Made by a program: the position numbers and the translations under genes. The notes beneath the pieces were generated by a model. That model saw only the letters and a list, made by a program, of their open reading frames with translations, did no database searches and was not told where the DNA came from. A stretch of 64,000 nucleotides of DNA from Musa acuminata AAA Group. Its lineage: Eukaryota > Streptophyta > Magnoliopsida > Zingiberales > Musaceae. The stretch spans positions 11,321,001-11,385,000 of the forward strand of contig NC_088356.1 of assembly GCF_036884655.1 (NCBI RefSeq), in the 5' to 3' direction. Positions within the stretch are counted from its first letter, which is position 1. The number at the start of each line of letters is the position of its first letter. This document shows, in pieces, positions 24,028 to 34,638 of this stretch.

Positions 24028-24552
24028 CTACCAGCACTGGTCGGTCTCCCATGTCCGGCGACCGTATCCAGGGTACGACGTGCAGCGCGCGTACGCCAGG
24101 GGCGACGGCGACGGCGCCGGTTCCGAACGGCGGTGGTGGACGAGGATCGCGGACGCGGCCGTCAGTTCGCGGTCGTAGTAGGCGCGCTTGACCGGGTCGG
24201 AAAGGGTGGCGTAGGCGGCATGGACCCGCATGAACTCGTCCGCGGAGGCACCCCTGCGGCCGGTGGCGACCACGTCCGGATGGCACTCGAGCGCCAAGCG
24301 GCGGTACGAGGTCTTGATCTCCTGGCCGCTAGCGCCGGGGGAGACGCCGAGGGTATCGTAAAGGGAGGAGGAGGAGGGTGAGGGGGAAGCGGCGCGCGCC
24401 CGCTCGGCCGCGCCAGCATAGGCAGCGGAGACGCCAGAGGAGCGGAGGGTGGAGGGGGAAGGAGGCGAGAGCGAGGCGGCGGAGGAACGGGGAGGCGGGG
24501 TGACGAGGAGGCCGAAGAATTGGGAAGAGGCGAAGGAGGAGGGCGGCGACAT
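24028..24552 (-). CDS. Chloroplast-type small DnaJ protein (J11-like)
   Basis: A single intronless frame of 174 residues starts MSPPSSFASS. The first ~55 residues are rich in Ser, Ala and Pro with few acidic residues, as expected for a plastid transit peptide. A J-domain at about 63-131 runs SLYDTLGVSPGASGQEIKTS, contains the diagnostic HPD at 91-93, and ends YYDREL. A short tail (SYPGYGRRTWETDQCW) resembles that of DnaJ 11 proteins. It would act as a co-chaperone stimulating Hsp70 ATP hydrolysis in the plastid. The downstream Met was chosen because upstream in-frame sequence overlaps a TATA-like box. The J-domain call is firm; location is inferred from composition. Confidence 0.9.
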   Translation of the reverse strand: MSPPSSFASSQFFGLLVTPPPRSSAASLSPPSPSTLRSSGVSAAYAGAAERARAASPSPSSSSLYDTLGVSPGASGQEIKTSYRRLALECHPDVVATGRRGASADEFMRVHAAYATLSDPVKRAYYDRELTAASAILVHHRRSEPAPSPSPLAYARCTSYPGYGRRTWETDQCW

Positions 24553-24604
24553 GGCGAGAGAGAGAAGGTGGCTGTTTGTTGGGGCGGGGAAAGGGGGAGT
24601 CGCT

Positions 24605-24612
24605 CTATTATA
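24605..24612 (-). promoter_or_regulatory. TATA-like box of the DnaJ gene
   Basis: On the minus strand TATAATAG lies about 53 bases upstream of the ATG at 24552. It is the only TATA-like motif in the GC-rich flank. Confidence 0.4.
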
Positions 24613-24777
24613 GGAGGTGGGGAAGAGGAGGAATACGTTAAACAACTTTGGCCTAGTGTGGATGTGAAGCGCAAGTCAATTTCGAACAGTCTCTTGTACT
24701 GTTTCTTTTGTTCCTATGTTTATTGTAATGATGTGCAGCAGCAGCCTTCTTTGACAACTGCTGCCCCATTGAGCAAG

Positions 24778-24779
<2 letters not shown>

Positions 24780-24825
<46 letters not shown>
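24780..24825. repeat. (AT)n microsatellite
   Basis: An uninterrupted AT dinucleotide run of about 46 bases lies upstream of the DnaJ gene. Confidence 0.95.
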
Positions 24826-24826
<1 letters not shown>

Positions 24827-26640
24827 CTCTTTAAGAATTTTTTACCAGGTGTCTTAATCTTAAAAAAAATTTATTGAGTATTTCAAACTGTATAAAAAGA
24901 TTATTTTATCCTCATAATTAAAAAAAAATTTAATCTATCGTCTTAACCTTAGTCGTGTTTTTCTGCTTGATCGCTCAACTTATTGAACTTTGTGAGGTAG
25001 GACGGGATGCAAGGGTCACAATCACCTTTGCAACCAACGTTAAACCATCATCACCTTCTCTCTTTCCAAACTCATCTCCCTCCTCCATTATCGATAATTG
25101 TCGACATTATAATTACGATTGATCATGATAAGAGCTAATGGACAAGACTACTAAGCACATGGGTGACTAATTGCATGGCAGAGAGGAGTGGTCGATAGGG
25201 CAAAAGCATGGCCAGGAGCAATGAAGGGCAGTGACCTTTTTTTAAAATAAATATTAGAGATATCAAAAGTTAAGGGCTTTTATAAAAATTCATCATATAT
25301 ATATAATATTTATATTTTTTTAAAATAATTCTCTCATTTTTTTCGAATAATATCTCTAATTCAAAGAATATCCAAATTGCTCCTCCTCTATCATCATCAT
25401 CATCACCAATATTTTTCATCGTCCATTACTTTCGTCTTTTATTCCTACTATGAGTTCTCATCGTCATTAAGGGGGAGGGGTGGTTGCAAAAAAAAAAAAA
25501 AAAAATTCATAAATTCATGTTTTTATTTAATCCTTAAATCAATATATCTCTCGTTAAAAAATACTTAGGTTAATAACTACTCGTCATGGGCTAGATTAAA
25601 ATTTTAAATACCTAAAAGACCCATTTTTATTTTCAATGATTATTTGATTATTCATTTCCTCAAAATTAAATTTAAAGGAACATATATGAAAACAATTTTG
25701 GTATTTTTTGATGGCATTAACGTTAATTGAAGTGTGCAATTCTTATGGTCATGATGGAGATTAACTATGATTCAATTTACATTATATAAGGATAATTTGA
25801 ATTTAAATTTAAAATTATTGAATACCAAAATCACTAACTTTTATGAGATATTATGTGATGATATGATTTGATGATATAATTTATATTAATTTTACTGGAC
25901 TTAAACTCCTAGATTAAAATGTTTAAATCCAAATTCATAGTAGTATGCTATTTATAAATTAATTTAAATTTTAAAATACTTTTAGTGTGAGATTAAATCG
26001 ACATGTTATAATTTCTCATATTCAAATATATGACGTTCAAGACCTGATATAAACCATAACTAAAGCCTAACATGATACGTACGATACATAGTCTAACTCC
26101 ACATCTACGTGTCATTTGATATTATTTATTAGTAGCCTATTCCAATTATTATTTTTTTATTTGATATAATAATTGATCTATTAACTTTGTTGAATTAGAG
26201 CTAACTAAAAATGCTTAAATCAGAATTAATAGTATTATATCTATCCAATCCTAAATCAATTAAAGTCTTATTATATTCTAAAATACGAGACTAAATCGGA
26301 TATCATTACTAATACTATTTTGAGCCACCAATAAAACCCAAAATCCTTGCTATTGATATTTACTTTTAGAATCCTCGGACCTCGAAGCGGATAAGGGGGA
26401 AAAGTGGTGAGTCATGTCATGGGTTGAAAATGGACAAGCCAATTGGATAAGTATGATGATGGCAATCCAATTGACCTCAGAGCACAAATTAAACACCAAG
26501 TACATTTGGATAAGTATGATGATGGCACTCCAATTGACCTCATAATTATTATCTCATGACATATTCTTTTATTGCTGATTAAATATTCCCCTTTTATGAG
26601 TGTAAAAAACAATTAATCTTAAAATTATTAATGTAACACT
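24826..26640. other. Intergenic AT-rich region with a short tandem duplication
   Basis: No gene is seen. There is a run of about 20 A residues at 25487-25505. The phrase TTGGATAAGTATGATGATGG followed by CA(A/C)TCCAATTGACCTCA occurs at 26442-26478 and again at 26504-26540, a ~37-base direct repeat 62 bases apart. Confidence 0.6.
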
Positions 26641-26726
26641 GAAGGTTATCGATAATTTGACTCGACCTGTTACCCGTCTGACCAAACCCGAATGCAACCC
26701 GATCCGCGATTGCTTAGGACACGAGA

Positions 26727-27300
26727 TTGCAATCGGAGAGAGCCAGCCGACCCTTCGACCGCGTGCCCCATCGGGACGTCGTCTCCGGGAACACCATGAT
26801 CCGCGCCCGCGCCGGTTGGTGCAGTTCCGTTCCCTGCTTCACAGCTCCTCTCGGTTTCAACGGCTCGGGGGACCGCTACTCGTCCGGCAGGCCCGTGCCC
26901 GGGTGTTGCTTATCGGGTTCTCGGCCAAACTCATCATCTCCAGCTCGCTTGTCGATGCATATGTGAAATGTAGGTTTGTGGATGATCCAAGGAAGCTGTT
27001 TGATGATATGCCTATCGGAGATGTTCTTTCATAACCAGTTTCATGGGCTCTGCGAGCGGCGGTGGCCTAGTTTCTGCACGTAGAATGTTTGATGAAATGC
27101 CGGAGGAGAATTCCGCCTCGTGGACTGCCCTGATTAGAGTTTGCACGCCCTGTGCTTACCCATTCAAATCTCTGTGCTGGATCAGCTCACTTTCAGCAGT
27201 ACTTCTGTGCCGTTTGCTGAGGATCCATTTCAGCCCGAATGCCATCGTCGTGAGTTCTGTCATTGATGTGTAGTCCAAATGCGAGGATCTGGTGGGAGGT
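26727..27300 (+). pseudogene. Degenerate pentatricopeptide repeat (PPR) gene fragment
   Basis: PPR-like blocks occur in different frames: FDRVPHRDVVSGNTMI (26755-26803), SSLVDAYVKCRFVDDPRKLF followed by DDMPIGDVLS (26939-27031), SARRMFDEMPEENSASWTAL (27073-27133) and NAIVVSSVIDV (27240-27272). These match the P-L-S organelle-type PPR consensus (SLVDMYAKCG, ARKLFDEMPERDVVSWTALI). At least two frameshifts and several stops break the array, and no long frame survives. It is a relic of a plastid or mitochondrial RNA-processing factor gene. The plus-strand copia element inserted about 550 bases downstream. Confidence 0.8.
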
Positions 27301-28689
27301 CGACCTTACAGATACTATCTGGAGAGACTGTGTCGTGGATTTTGGTCATTCTTTAAGAGAACTTCTGGTTGGTGGATCGACTAACTTGCTTCAGCATTGT
27401 CCGTTAGGTACCATCTCATAAGTCCTAACCCCGCACTGCTAACCATTTATCTGTGCGTCTATGTCATGTTTTGGACTCTTCTTATGATTTCATATCAATT
27501 TAATATGATAGTTTATATGCAACCGTCATAGCATCTAGGTCTGTTAACAGAAATCATTTTTGAGGTGACATAGCTTGGATTGTATGTCTTTTCCATTTTA
27601 TTCTTTATATTGATCACTGTTAAAGTTTTAATTGAGGTGTACATTGAGCAGAACTTTAAGCTTAGCATCATACCATTTTAAACTATTGATCTATTAGGTA
27701 AAGGCTAGGATATACAATATACTTCATTTTTAGTTGCTGGATGATCTTGATTCAGAGCTAACGTGTTGAGTTAATTTAAGTTAGAGGGTTCTCGGATCCA
27801 TGGTCTAGAATATATTAGTTGATGGGCTTTTCTTCCCTCTTATTCGTGTTGAATCTCGGATTTTGATGATGAAACCAATTAATATATGTTTATGTTTTAA
27901 TATGCGTTTTGAGTGATGCAGGATGCATGAGACAATTAAAGCAGGAAATCATGTTGGGCCGAAGGAACATGTCAGAAGATTGGACGTCGGGCCGGTGGAT
28001 CGGTCGACGTATCGACAGAAGGCTTTGGATCATGGATTCGGGTATCGGGCCAAGAAGAGTGGACATTGCGCCAAGGATATCGGAGTTGCGGAGTTAATTG
28101 GCCGATTAGGCAATAGGCCGCTGGAGAGGACGATACGCCGAAGAATCGGACGAAGTGTCGAGGGACCAATGACATGCCAAACAATTTGATTAATTGCATA
28201 GGATTAATTGTCTAGATCGAAGTATGTTTTACATGTGCAGGATTAACTATGATAGCAAGACATGAAGCAAAATGAAGTCTCGAAGTTAAGATCGAGATCA
28301 CGTTGGGAGTTCGAGAGTTCGTCGGAAGTCTGGACATTCGTCGGAAGTTTTGCGGGAACCAACTGAGAAGTCGCAGAGCTTGCCAGAGAAGCTCGTCGGA
28401 ACTCGCAAAGAAGATCGTCGTGAAGTCCAGGAGCTTGCCGGGAGTCCGCCAGAACATTGCTGAGAGTTCGTCGGAGGTTCGCCGGAAGATCGCCGGAAGA
28501 ATTGACATAGGGATTTGTTTAGCTTAGAATATGTCTTAGGAATCGTAGTTAGCATGTAATTGGGATTGGATTTGGGCCAACCCAATTGGGGTCCAACTAG
28601 GCCCATGTAAGAACTGTTTTGGGCCCAATAAGAGGCCCAAACAGTGTCCCAAGAAGACTCACCGTCGTGGCACATTCTTCGAGACTATG

Positions 28690-28860
28690 TCAGGCAGTGG
28701 TATATCGCTAGTTTGGGCGGTGGTACTACCCGGCACTGCGTCCCAGGCGGTGGTACCGCTAGACCTGGGCGGTGGTACTGCTCAGGTCAGTATCAGCCAA
28801 ACTGACACTAGGCGGTGGTACCGCCCAACGCAGGCGATGGTACCGCCCGTGCCCGGGGAA
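28690..28860 (+). repeat. Hairpin-type repeat array upstream of the LTR TATA box
   Basis: About six units contain GGCGGTGGTACCGCC or variants; in the full form GGCGGT pairs with ACCGCC around a GGT loop. Units are spaced roughly 20-35 bases apart and end about 50 bases before TATAAATA at 28909. The 3' LTR has about eight such units at 33863-34072. Confidence 0.8.
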
Positions 28861-28908
28861 CCTGGGATGAGATGTTTTTAGGCTCCAAGTTTGAATCAAC
28901 TTGAAGCC

Positions 28909-28916
28909 TATAAATA
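28909..28916 (+). promoter_or_regulatory. TATA box of the 5' LTR
   Basis: TATAAATA occurs in the context AAGCCTATAAATACCCC, identical in the 3' LTR at 34129-34136 and matched in the minus-strand LTRs. It is the likely start signal for element transcription. Confidence 0.75.
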
Positions 28917-29436
28917 CCCCTCTCATCCCTGGTTAAAACACACAAGCACAGAAAGATTAAAAGAGAGAAAACGCTGCTGCAATCTCTAGAATTTCCCTCC
29001 TCTAAATTCTAAGTGTTAGAATTCTGTTTAGAGAGGAGAGTGAGTGCTTGTAAGAGTTGTCTCCTAAACCTAGTAAAAGGAGAAGAGGGGTGTAAGAAGG
29101 AGTTGGTCTTCGCCTATTGAAGGAAGACCTCTAGTGGATGCCGGTGGCCTCGACGGAAGAGGAATCGGAGGAGTGGATGTAAGTCACGATTGATCGAACC
29201 ACTATAAATAGTCGTCTTCTCTGGTTTGCATTTATTCTTGCTATTACCTTACTGCAAACCTCTTCAATAGCTTACTGCCTTCAATACTTTTCTGTACGCT
29301 TTCAATCTAAGCATATTTCCGGAATCGGTTTTCAACGTAAACGGTTTTATTGAGACGAAACGTTTTTAAACCGACGTTATTTTTATCGTTGCATTAATTC
29401 ACCCCCCCCCCTCTTAGTGCTCTTGATCATAACAAT

Positions 29437-29449
29437 TGATATTAGAGCC
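29437..29449 (+). other. Primer binding site of the plus-strand copia element
   Basis: TGATATTAGAGCC, two bases inside the 5' LTR, resembles the initiator Met tRNA complement TGGTATCAGAGCC with two differences. Confidence 0.75.
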
Positions 29450-29510
29450 TCATTATTTCTCACTTGGATTAACACTCAAGAGAAATTGCTCTTTTCGGCA
29501 ACCAAGCGGG

Positions 29511-30433
29511 TCACTCTCTCATTCGTCCTCCCTTCTTCAATGGGACGGACTATACTTATTGAAAAACTCGAATGAGAGTTTTCTTGCTTTCATTGAATCT
29601 TGATTTATGGCATATAGTCGAAAACGGATTCGAAATGCCTTCTCTTCCAATGAACCATTGGAATGATTTGGAGAAGAAGATGTTTTCTCTAAATGCAAAG
29701 GCTATGAATGCCTTGTTTTGCGCCTTAGATAAAAATGAATTCAATCGGGTTTCTTTGTGCGAAACGGCTTTCGACATATGATACACTCTTGAAATCACAC
29801 ACGAAGGTACTTCTAGAGTTAAAGATTCGAAAATCAACTTTTTAATGCATGATTTCGAGCTTTTTCGAATGAAGCCGAGCGAAACCATTGTTGACATGTA
29901 CATCCGTTTTACGGATATCGTCAATGGTTTAAAAGCTTTTGACAAATGTTTCTCGAATTTTGAGCTTGTTATTAAAGTTTTACGATCACTTTCTAAAGCT
30001 TGGGAATCAAATGTAACGGCAATACAATAAACAAAAGATTTAAATATTTTTCCACTTGAAGAACTTATCGGTTCATTGATAACATATGAAATGGTGCACA
30101 ATGCACATGATGAATATGATGAACAAAATCACCTTCCAAAAAACAGGAAGGATTTGAGACATAGAACAATTGAAGACCACTCGAGCATAAGCTCAAGTGA
30201 TGGTGAATAAGAACTAACTAAGAAATTTGAAAAATTAATGAAACAAAAATTTAAGAACAAAAAGAACGAAACTACTTGCTTTGAACGCAAGAAGAAGAAA
30301 ACAAAGTGGGATGAATCGAGCTCCTTCGAAGACGAGGAGAATATCAAGAAAGACGAGGTAGCAAACTATGCCTTAACCACATTCAATGATGAGGTAATCG
30401 AAACCCCCCTAATTTACTTCGAAATTACATTAT
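29511..30433 (+). pseudogene. Copia gag, interrupted by stop codons
   Basis: The frame can be followed from PPFFNGTDYTY through FLLSLNLDLWHIVE, KKMFSLNAKAMNALFCAL, RMKPSETIVDMYIRFTDIVN and LNIFPLEELIGSLITYEM to DEVANYALTTFNDEVIETP, the UBN2 type of copia gag. In-frame stops follow TDYTY (TGA where Trp is usual), AFDI (TGA at Trp), AIQ (TAA) and SDGE (TAA). The zinc knuckle expected after TTCFE is missing: the sequence runs directly into RKKKKTKWDESSS. No protease or downstream domain follows; 30434-32340 is AT-rich and noncoding. The gag cannot be made as one protein. Confidence 0.85.
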
Positions 30434-32370
30434 GCTTTTCATGATCCATTTTTTTGGTAATTTAGTTTTGAATTAATTTTCTTAAAAATTAAATATTTAA
30501 AATTGAAAATACAGAAATCATGATCATGCTAGTAATTTTGAAAATAATAATGAAAATTATATGTTTTATGTTAATGGAATAAAATGTTAGATTTAAATCT
30601 AATGATCATATGTATGTTTTTTCTTAAGAAGAAAAAATGTGTATCTTGATGATTTCCGATTTTGATTGAAACCATGCTTGATATCTTAATAAAAATATTA
30701 AGAAGTTGAACATCATGCTTAATGATGATGCATGACTTTTGTATGGAAAACTAAGCATGAAAAGATAGATTCACCTAAAAAGAAAAATGCATGACTACAA
30801 CAAATAACAAAATGATTTTGGTTGAAAATATCTTATGCTCAATGAAGCCATGATTGATGAATATGCTTTATGTTTAATGATTTCTTTGCCTTGTATGTCC
30901 TATCATGATGAATATTTTGAAAATAAATGAAATAATGTTTGATTTGAAGTAATGCATAATGATCATGCTTAATGAGTTTTCTTTTGAAATGATGCATAAT
31001 GATTTTTATGATTTATGGATTATCAAATTTTCACGATAATAAAAGTGACTTTTTCGGTTTAAAAAATGATGCATGTTTTTATTTGACATAAATGAAATAG
31101 ACATGCTTATATGAAATAGTGTAAGTGTCATGCTTGACGATTGTATACTTAAATGCATAAAGGTGTAATGAAAATATTAAAATTTTGATACCATGATTTG
31201 ACGATTTTATGCATGAGATTTTAAAGTTATACATGATGATTTTTTTGGTTTATTGATCTTGATGGTTTTTATGACGGAATTTATTTTCCGATCCTAGATG
31301 ATTGATGATATATATATTTTTTGGCACAAAAAGGATAAAGACATGCTTGTATGAAACAACTAAATAGAGAAAAGCATTTTTCTTAAAAATTCTTTTTCTT
31401 TATCTTATTGACTTTGATGAATCTATTTTATCATCTTTTTATGAATTTCTTGAAAATGATTTTGATTTGATGATTTGAATTTGAATGAGCTTTATCTTGA
31501 TTTTTTGAGATTTATAACTTGAGATTTACTCTATAAAAATCGAGATCTTTTATCCTCAATATTTCTTTTTGCCATCTACTATCCAAATGAATCATGATTG
31601 GTATCATTGCTATATTTCTTCTTGTCATGTACTAAAGAGAAAATTTTCCTAAATGAATCAAAATTTTTCGGAACCATAATTTTTTTTTTATGATTCATAA
31701 TGAATTGAGAAATTTTATATGCTTGAATTAATATCTTGTTCTCCTACAAGATTGAATGAATTTTATCTATATCATGATCTCTTAAAAATTTCTTTCATTT
31801 TTTTTAAAGAGGAAATGTGTCAAAATGAATCATGTCTTTGGTATTCACATGATTTTATATTTTTATGATATGATTTTTATGCAATCCCTTGTATTCATGA
31901 AATGTTTATCTCATCATCCAATTATTTTCTTCTTGATATTCCTTATGTGATGATATAAATGCATGAAATATTCATGAATTTATTTTGATGTATACAATGA
32001 TAAAATGGGGAGAAGTTTTGATCATGCATGGTAGGATATAATTTGACATTTAGATACCATCATGATTTGAAATGCTATAATTTGTTATCAAAATGATGTA
32101 TTATGAATGCTTTAAATGATGAATGTTTGGTATCATGATCAACATGTTGATAAATGCTTAAAAATTTTAATGTTTTAGTATTATGTATGATATGCTCATA
32201 ATGTTGATTGATTTATTTTTCGATATCGTGCATGAAAAATGAAATGTAAGGTTTTGAAAATACGCATGTTTTAATTTGAAAATATAATTATGCACAAATA
32301 AGATTGATATTTTACCTTTGTCATAATCTGAAAATTGATATAAAGACTCTTCTCTTCTTTTTGACAATGA

Positions 32371-33019
32371 CAAAGGGGGAGCAAGAATTTCTAACGTGGA
32401 CATCATGAAAAGAGGCAAACTTGTTAGCTTGCACAAGTCAAAAAGATGCAAAAATATGTTAGCTTGCTCATCTCGAAAAGAGAAGCAAAGATTGCTAATT
32501 TGTATATTTCTAGAAGTCTTTGCTAACTTGCATATTTCTAGAAGCAAAAGTGCTATCTTGTCTATCGTAAAGAAAAGCAAATATGCCAACTTGCACATCC
32601 TTAAAATTGCTAGCTCAAACATTTGAAAGGAAGCAAAAATTTGCTAGCTTGCAACTTGCATATTTCAAGAAGCAAGAGTTGCTTTCTTGAATATCTCAAA
32701 ATTGTTAGCTTGCATGATGTAACACTTGCCAAATGATCTAAGCTTACAAATTGCATGATGATAAAATTTGATACTATGTTTTTCATGTAATGAGTTGAAC
32801 TTATATCATAAATACTTGATTGTGGTACTTCTCCTTTTTGTTGATGACAAAGGGGAAGAAGTATGTTGATTATATGTCATGATTTTATCATGACATGTTA
32901 CTTGGATTTCTGAATCCAAGAGTTTCTATCAATATAACAATATGGGGAGTTTGTTTAAACTCCGGGAGTTAAGGTTAACTCCGTCGTCGATTGGTTGTTA
33001 TCATCAAAAAGGGGGAGAT
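32371..33019 (+). other. Three polypurine tracts flanking a CTAGCTTGCA tandem array
   Basis: Purine tracts lie at 32371-32384 (AAAGGGGGAG core), 32848-32860 and 33006-33019, the last touching the 3' LTR. Between the first two, 32400-32720 holds about seven diverged units with GCTAGCTTGCA or GCTAACTTGCATATTTC plus an AAGAAGCAAA-type stretch. The order matches that of the minus-strand element at 2751-3369. Confidence 0.7.
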
Positions 33020-34638
33020 TGTTGAATCTCGGATTTTGATGATGAAACCAATTAATATATGTTTATGTTTTAATTTGTGTTTTGACTGACGCAGGATGCT
33101 TCGATCAGGATGAGACAATTAAAGCAGGAAATCATATTGGGCTGGACGAACATGTTAGAAGATTGGACATCGGGCTTGTGGATCGGTCGACGCATCGACA
33201 GAAGGCTTCGGGCCGTAGATTCGGGCATCGGGCCAAGAAGAGCGGACATTGCGCCAAGGATATCGGAGTTGCGGAGTCAACTGGTCGATTGGGCAATAGG
33301 CCGCAGGAGAGGACGATGCGCCGAAGAATCGGACGAAGTGTCGAGGGACCAATGACATGCCAAACAACTTGATTAATTGCTTAGGATTAATTGTCTAGAT
33401 CGAAGTATGTTTTACATGTGCAGGATTAACTACGATAGCAAGATATGAAGCAAAATGAAGTCCCGAAGTCAAGATCGAGATCACGTTGGGAGTTCGAGAG
33501 TTCGTCGGAAGTCCAGACGTTCGTCGGAAGTTCTGCGGGAACCAACCGAGAAGTCGCAGAGCTTGCCAGAGAAGCTCATTGGAACTCGCCAAGAAGATCG
33601 TCGTGAAGTCCAAGAGCTTGGCGGGAGTCCACCGGACATTGTCGAGAGTTCGTTGGAGGTTCGCCGGAAGAATTGACATAGGAATTTGTTTAGCTTAGAA
33701 TATGTCTTAGGAATCGTAGTTAGCACGTAATTTAGATTGGATTTGGGCCAACCCAATTAGGGTCCAGTTAGGCCCATGTAAGAACTGTGTTGGGCCCAAT
33801 AAGAGGCCCAAACAGTGCCCCAAGAAGACTCACCGTCGTGGCACAGTCTTCGAGACTATGTTAGGCGATGGTACCGCCAGTCTAGGCGGTTGTACCGTCG
33901 CTAGCAGGGTGCCAGGCAATGGTACCTCCAGTCTGGGCGGTGGTACCGCCCAGCACTGCGTCCCAACCGGTGGTACCGCCATACCTGGGCGGTGGTACCG
34001 GCTAGGTCAGTGTCAGCCAAACTGACACTGGGCGGTGGTACTGCCTAGCGTAGGCGGTGGTACCGCCCGTGCTCGGGGAACCCGGGATGAGATGTTTTTA
34101 GGCTCCAAGTTTGAATCAATTTGAAGCCTATAAATACCCCTCTCATCCCTGGTTAAAACACACAAGCACAGAAAGATTAAAAGAGAGAAAACACTGCTGC
34201 AATCTCTAGAATTTCCCTCATCTAAATTCTAAGTGTTAGAATTCTGTTTAGAGAGGAGAGTGAGTGCTTGTAAGGGTTGTCTCCTAAACCCAGTAAAAGG
34301 AGAAGAGGGGTGTAAGGAGTTGGTCTTCGCCTATTGAAGGAAGACCTCTAGTGGATGCCGGTGGCCTCGACGGAAGAGGAATCGGAGGAGTGGATGTAGG
34401 TCACGATTGATCGAACCACTATAAACAGTCGTCTTCTCTGGTTTGCATTTGTTCTTGCTATTCAAACCTCTTCAATAGCTTAGTGCCTTCAATACTTTTC
34501 CGTACGCTTTCAATCTAAGCATATTTTCAGAATCGGTTTTCAACGTAAACGGTTTTATCAAGACGAAACATTTTTAAAACGATGTTATTTTTACCGCTGC
34601 ACTAATTCACCCTCCTCTTAATGCTCTTGATCCTAACA
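33020..34638 (+). repeat. 3' LTR of the plus-strand copia element
   Basis: The LTR is 1619 bases and collinear with 27847-29434. It has a TATA box at 34129-34136 and about eight hairpin-type units at 33863-34072. Its C run before the 3' end is shorter than in the 5' LTR. Confidence 0.92.

Larger units (their letters stand above)
27847..29434 (+). repeat. 5' LTR of the plus-strand copia element
   Basis: The LTR is 1588 bases. A TATA box (TATAAATA) is at 28909-28916. Upstream of it, 28690-28860 holds about six copies of a short inverted repeat of the GGCGGTGGTACCGCC type. The 3' end carries a C run (29402-29411) followed by CTCTTAGTGC. Open frames at 27909-28508 on both strands are LTR sequence and not genes. 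Confidence 0.92.
27847..34638 (+). mobile_element. Ty1/copia non-autonomous LTR retrotransposon (gag relic, no pol)
   Basis: A 6.8-kb element is bounded by 5-bp target duplications with one mismatch (attcg 27842-27846; attcc 34639-34643). The 5' LTR is 27847-29434 and the 3' LTR 33020-34638; both start TGTTGAATCTCGG and end TAACA. A primer site follows the 5' LTR at 29437-29449 (TGATATTAGAGCC, two changes from TGGTATCAGAGCC), and a polypurine tract (AAAAAGGGGGAGAT) precedes the 3' LTR. The 3.6-kb interior has a broken gag and about 2.5 kb of AT-rich sequence without protease, integrase or reverse transcriptase. The LTRs differ at roughly one base in ten across the first 200 bases compared by eye, so it is not a very recent insertion. 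Confidence 0.93.
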
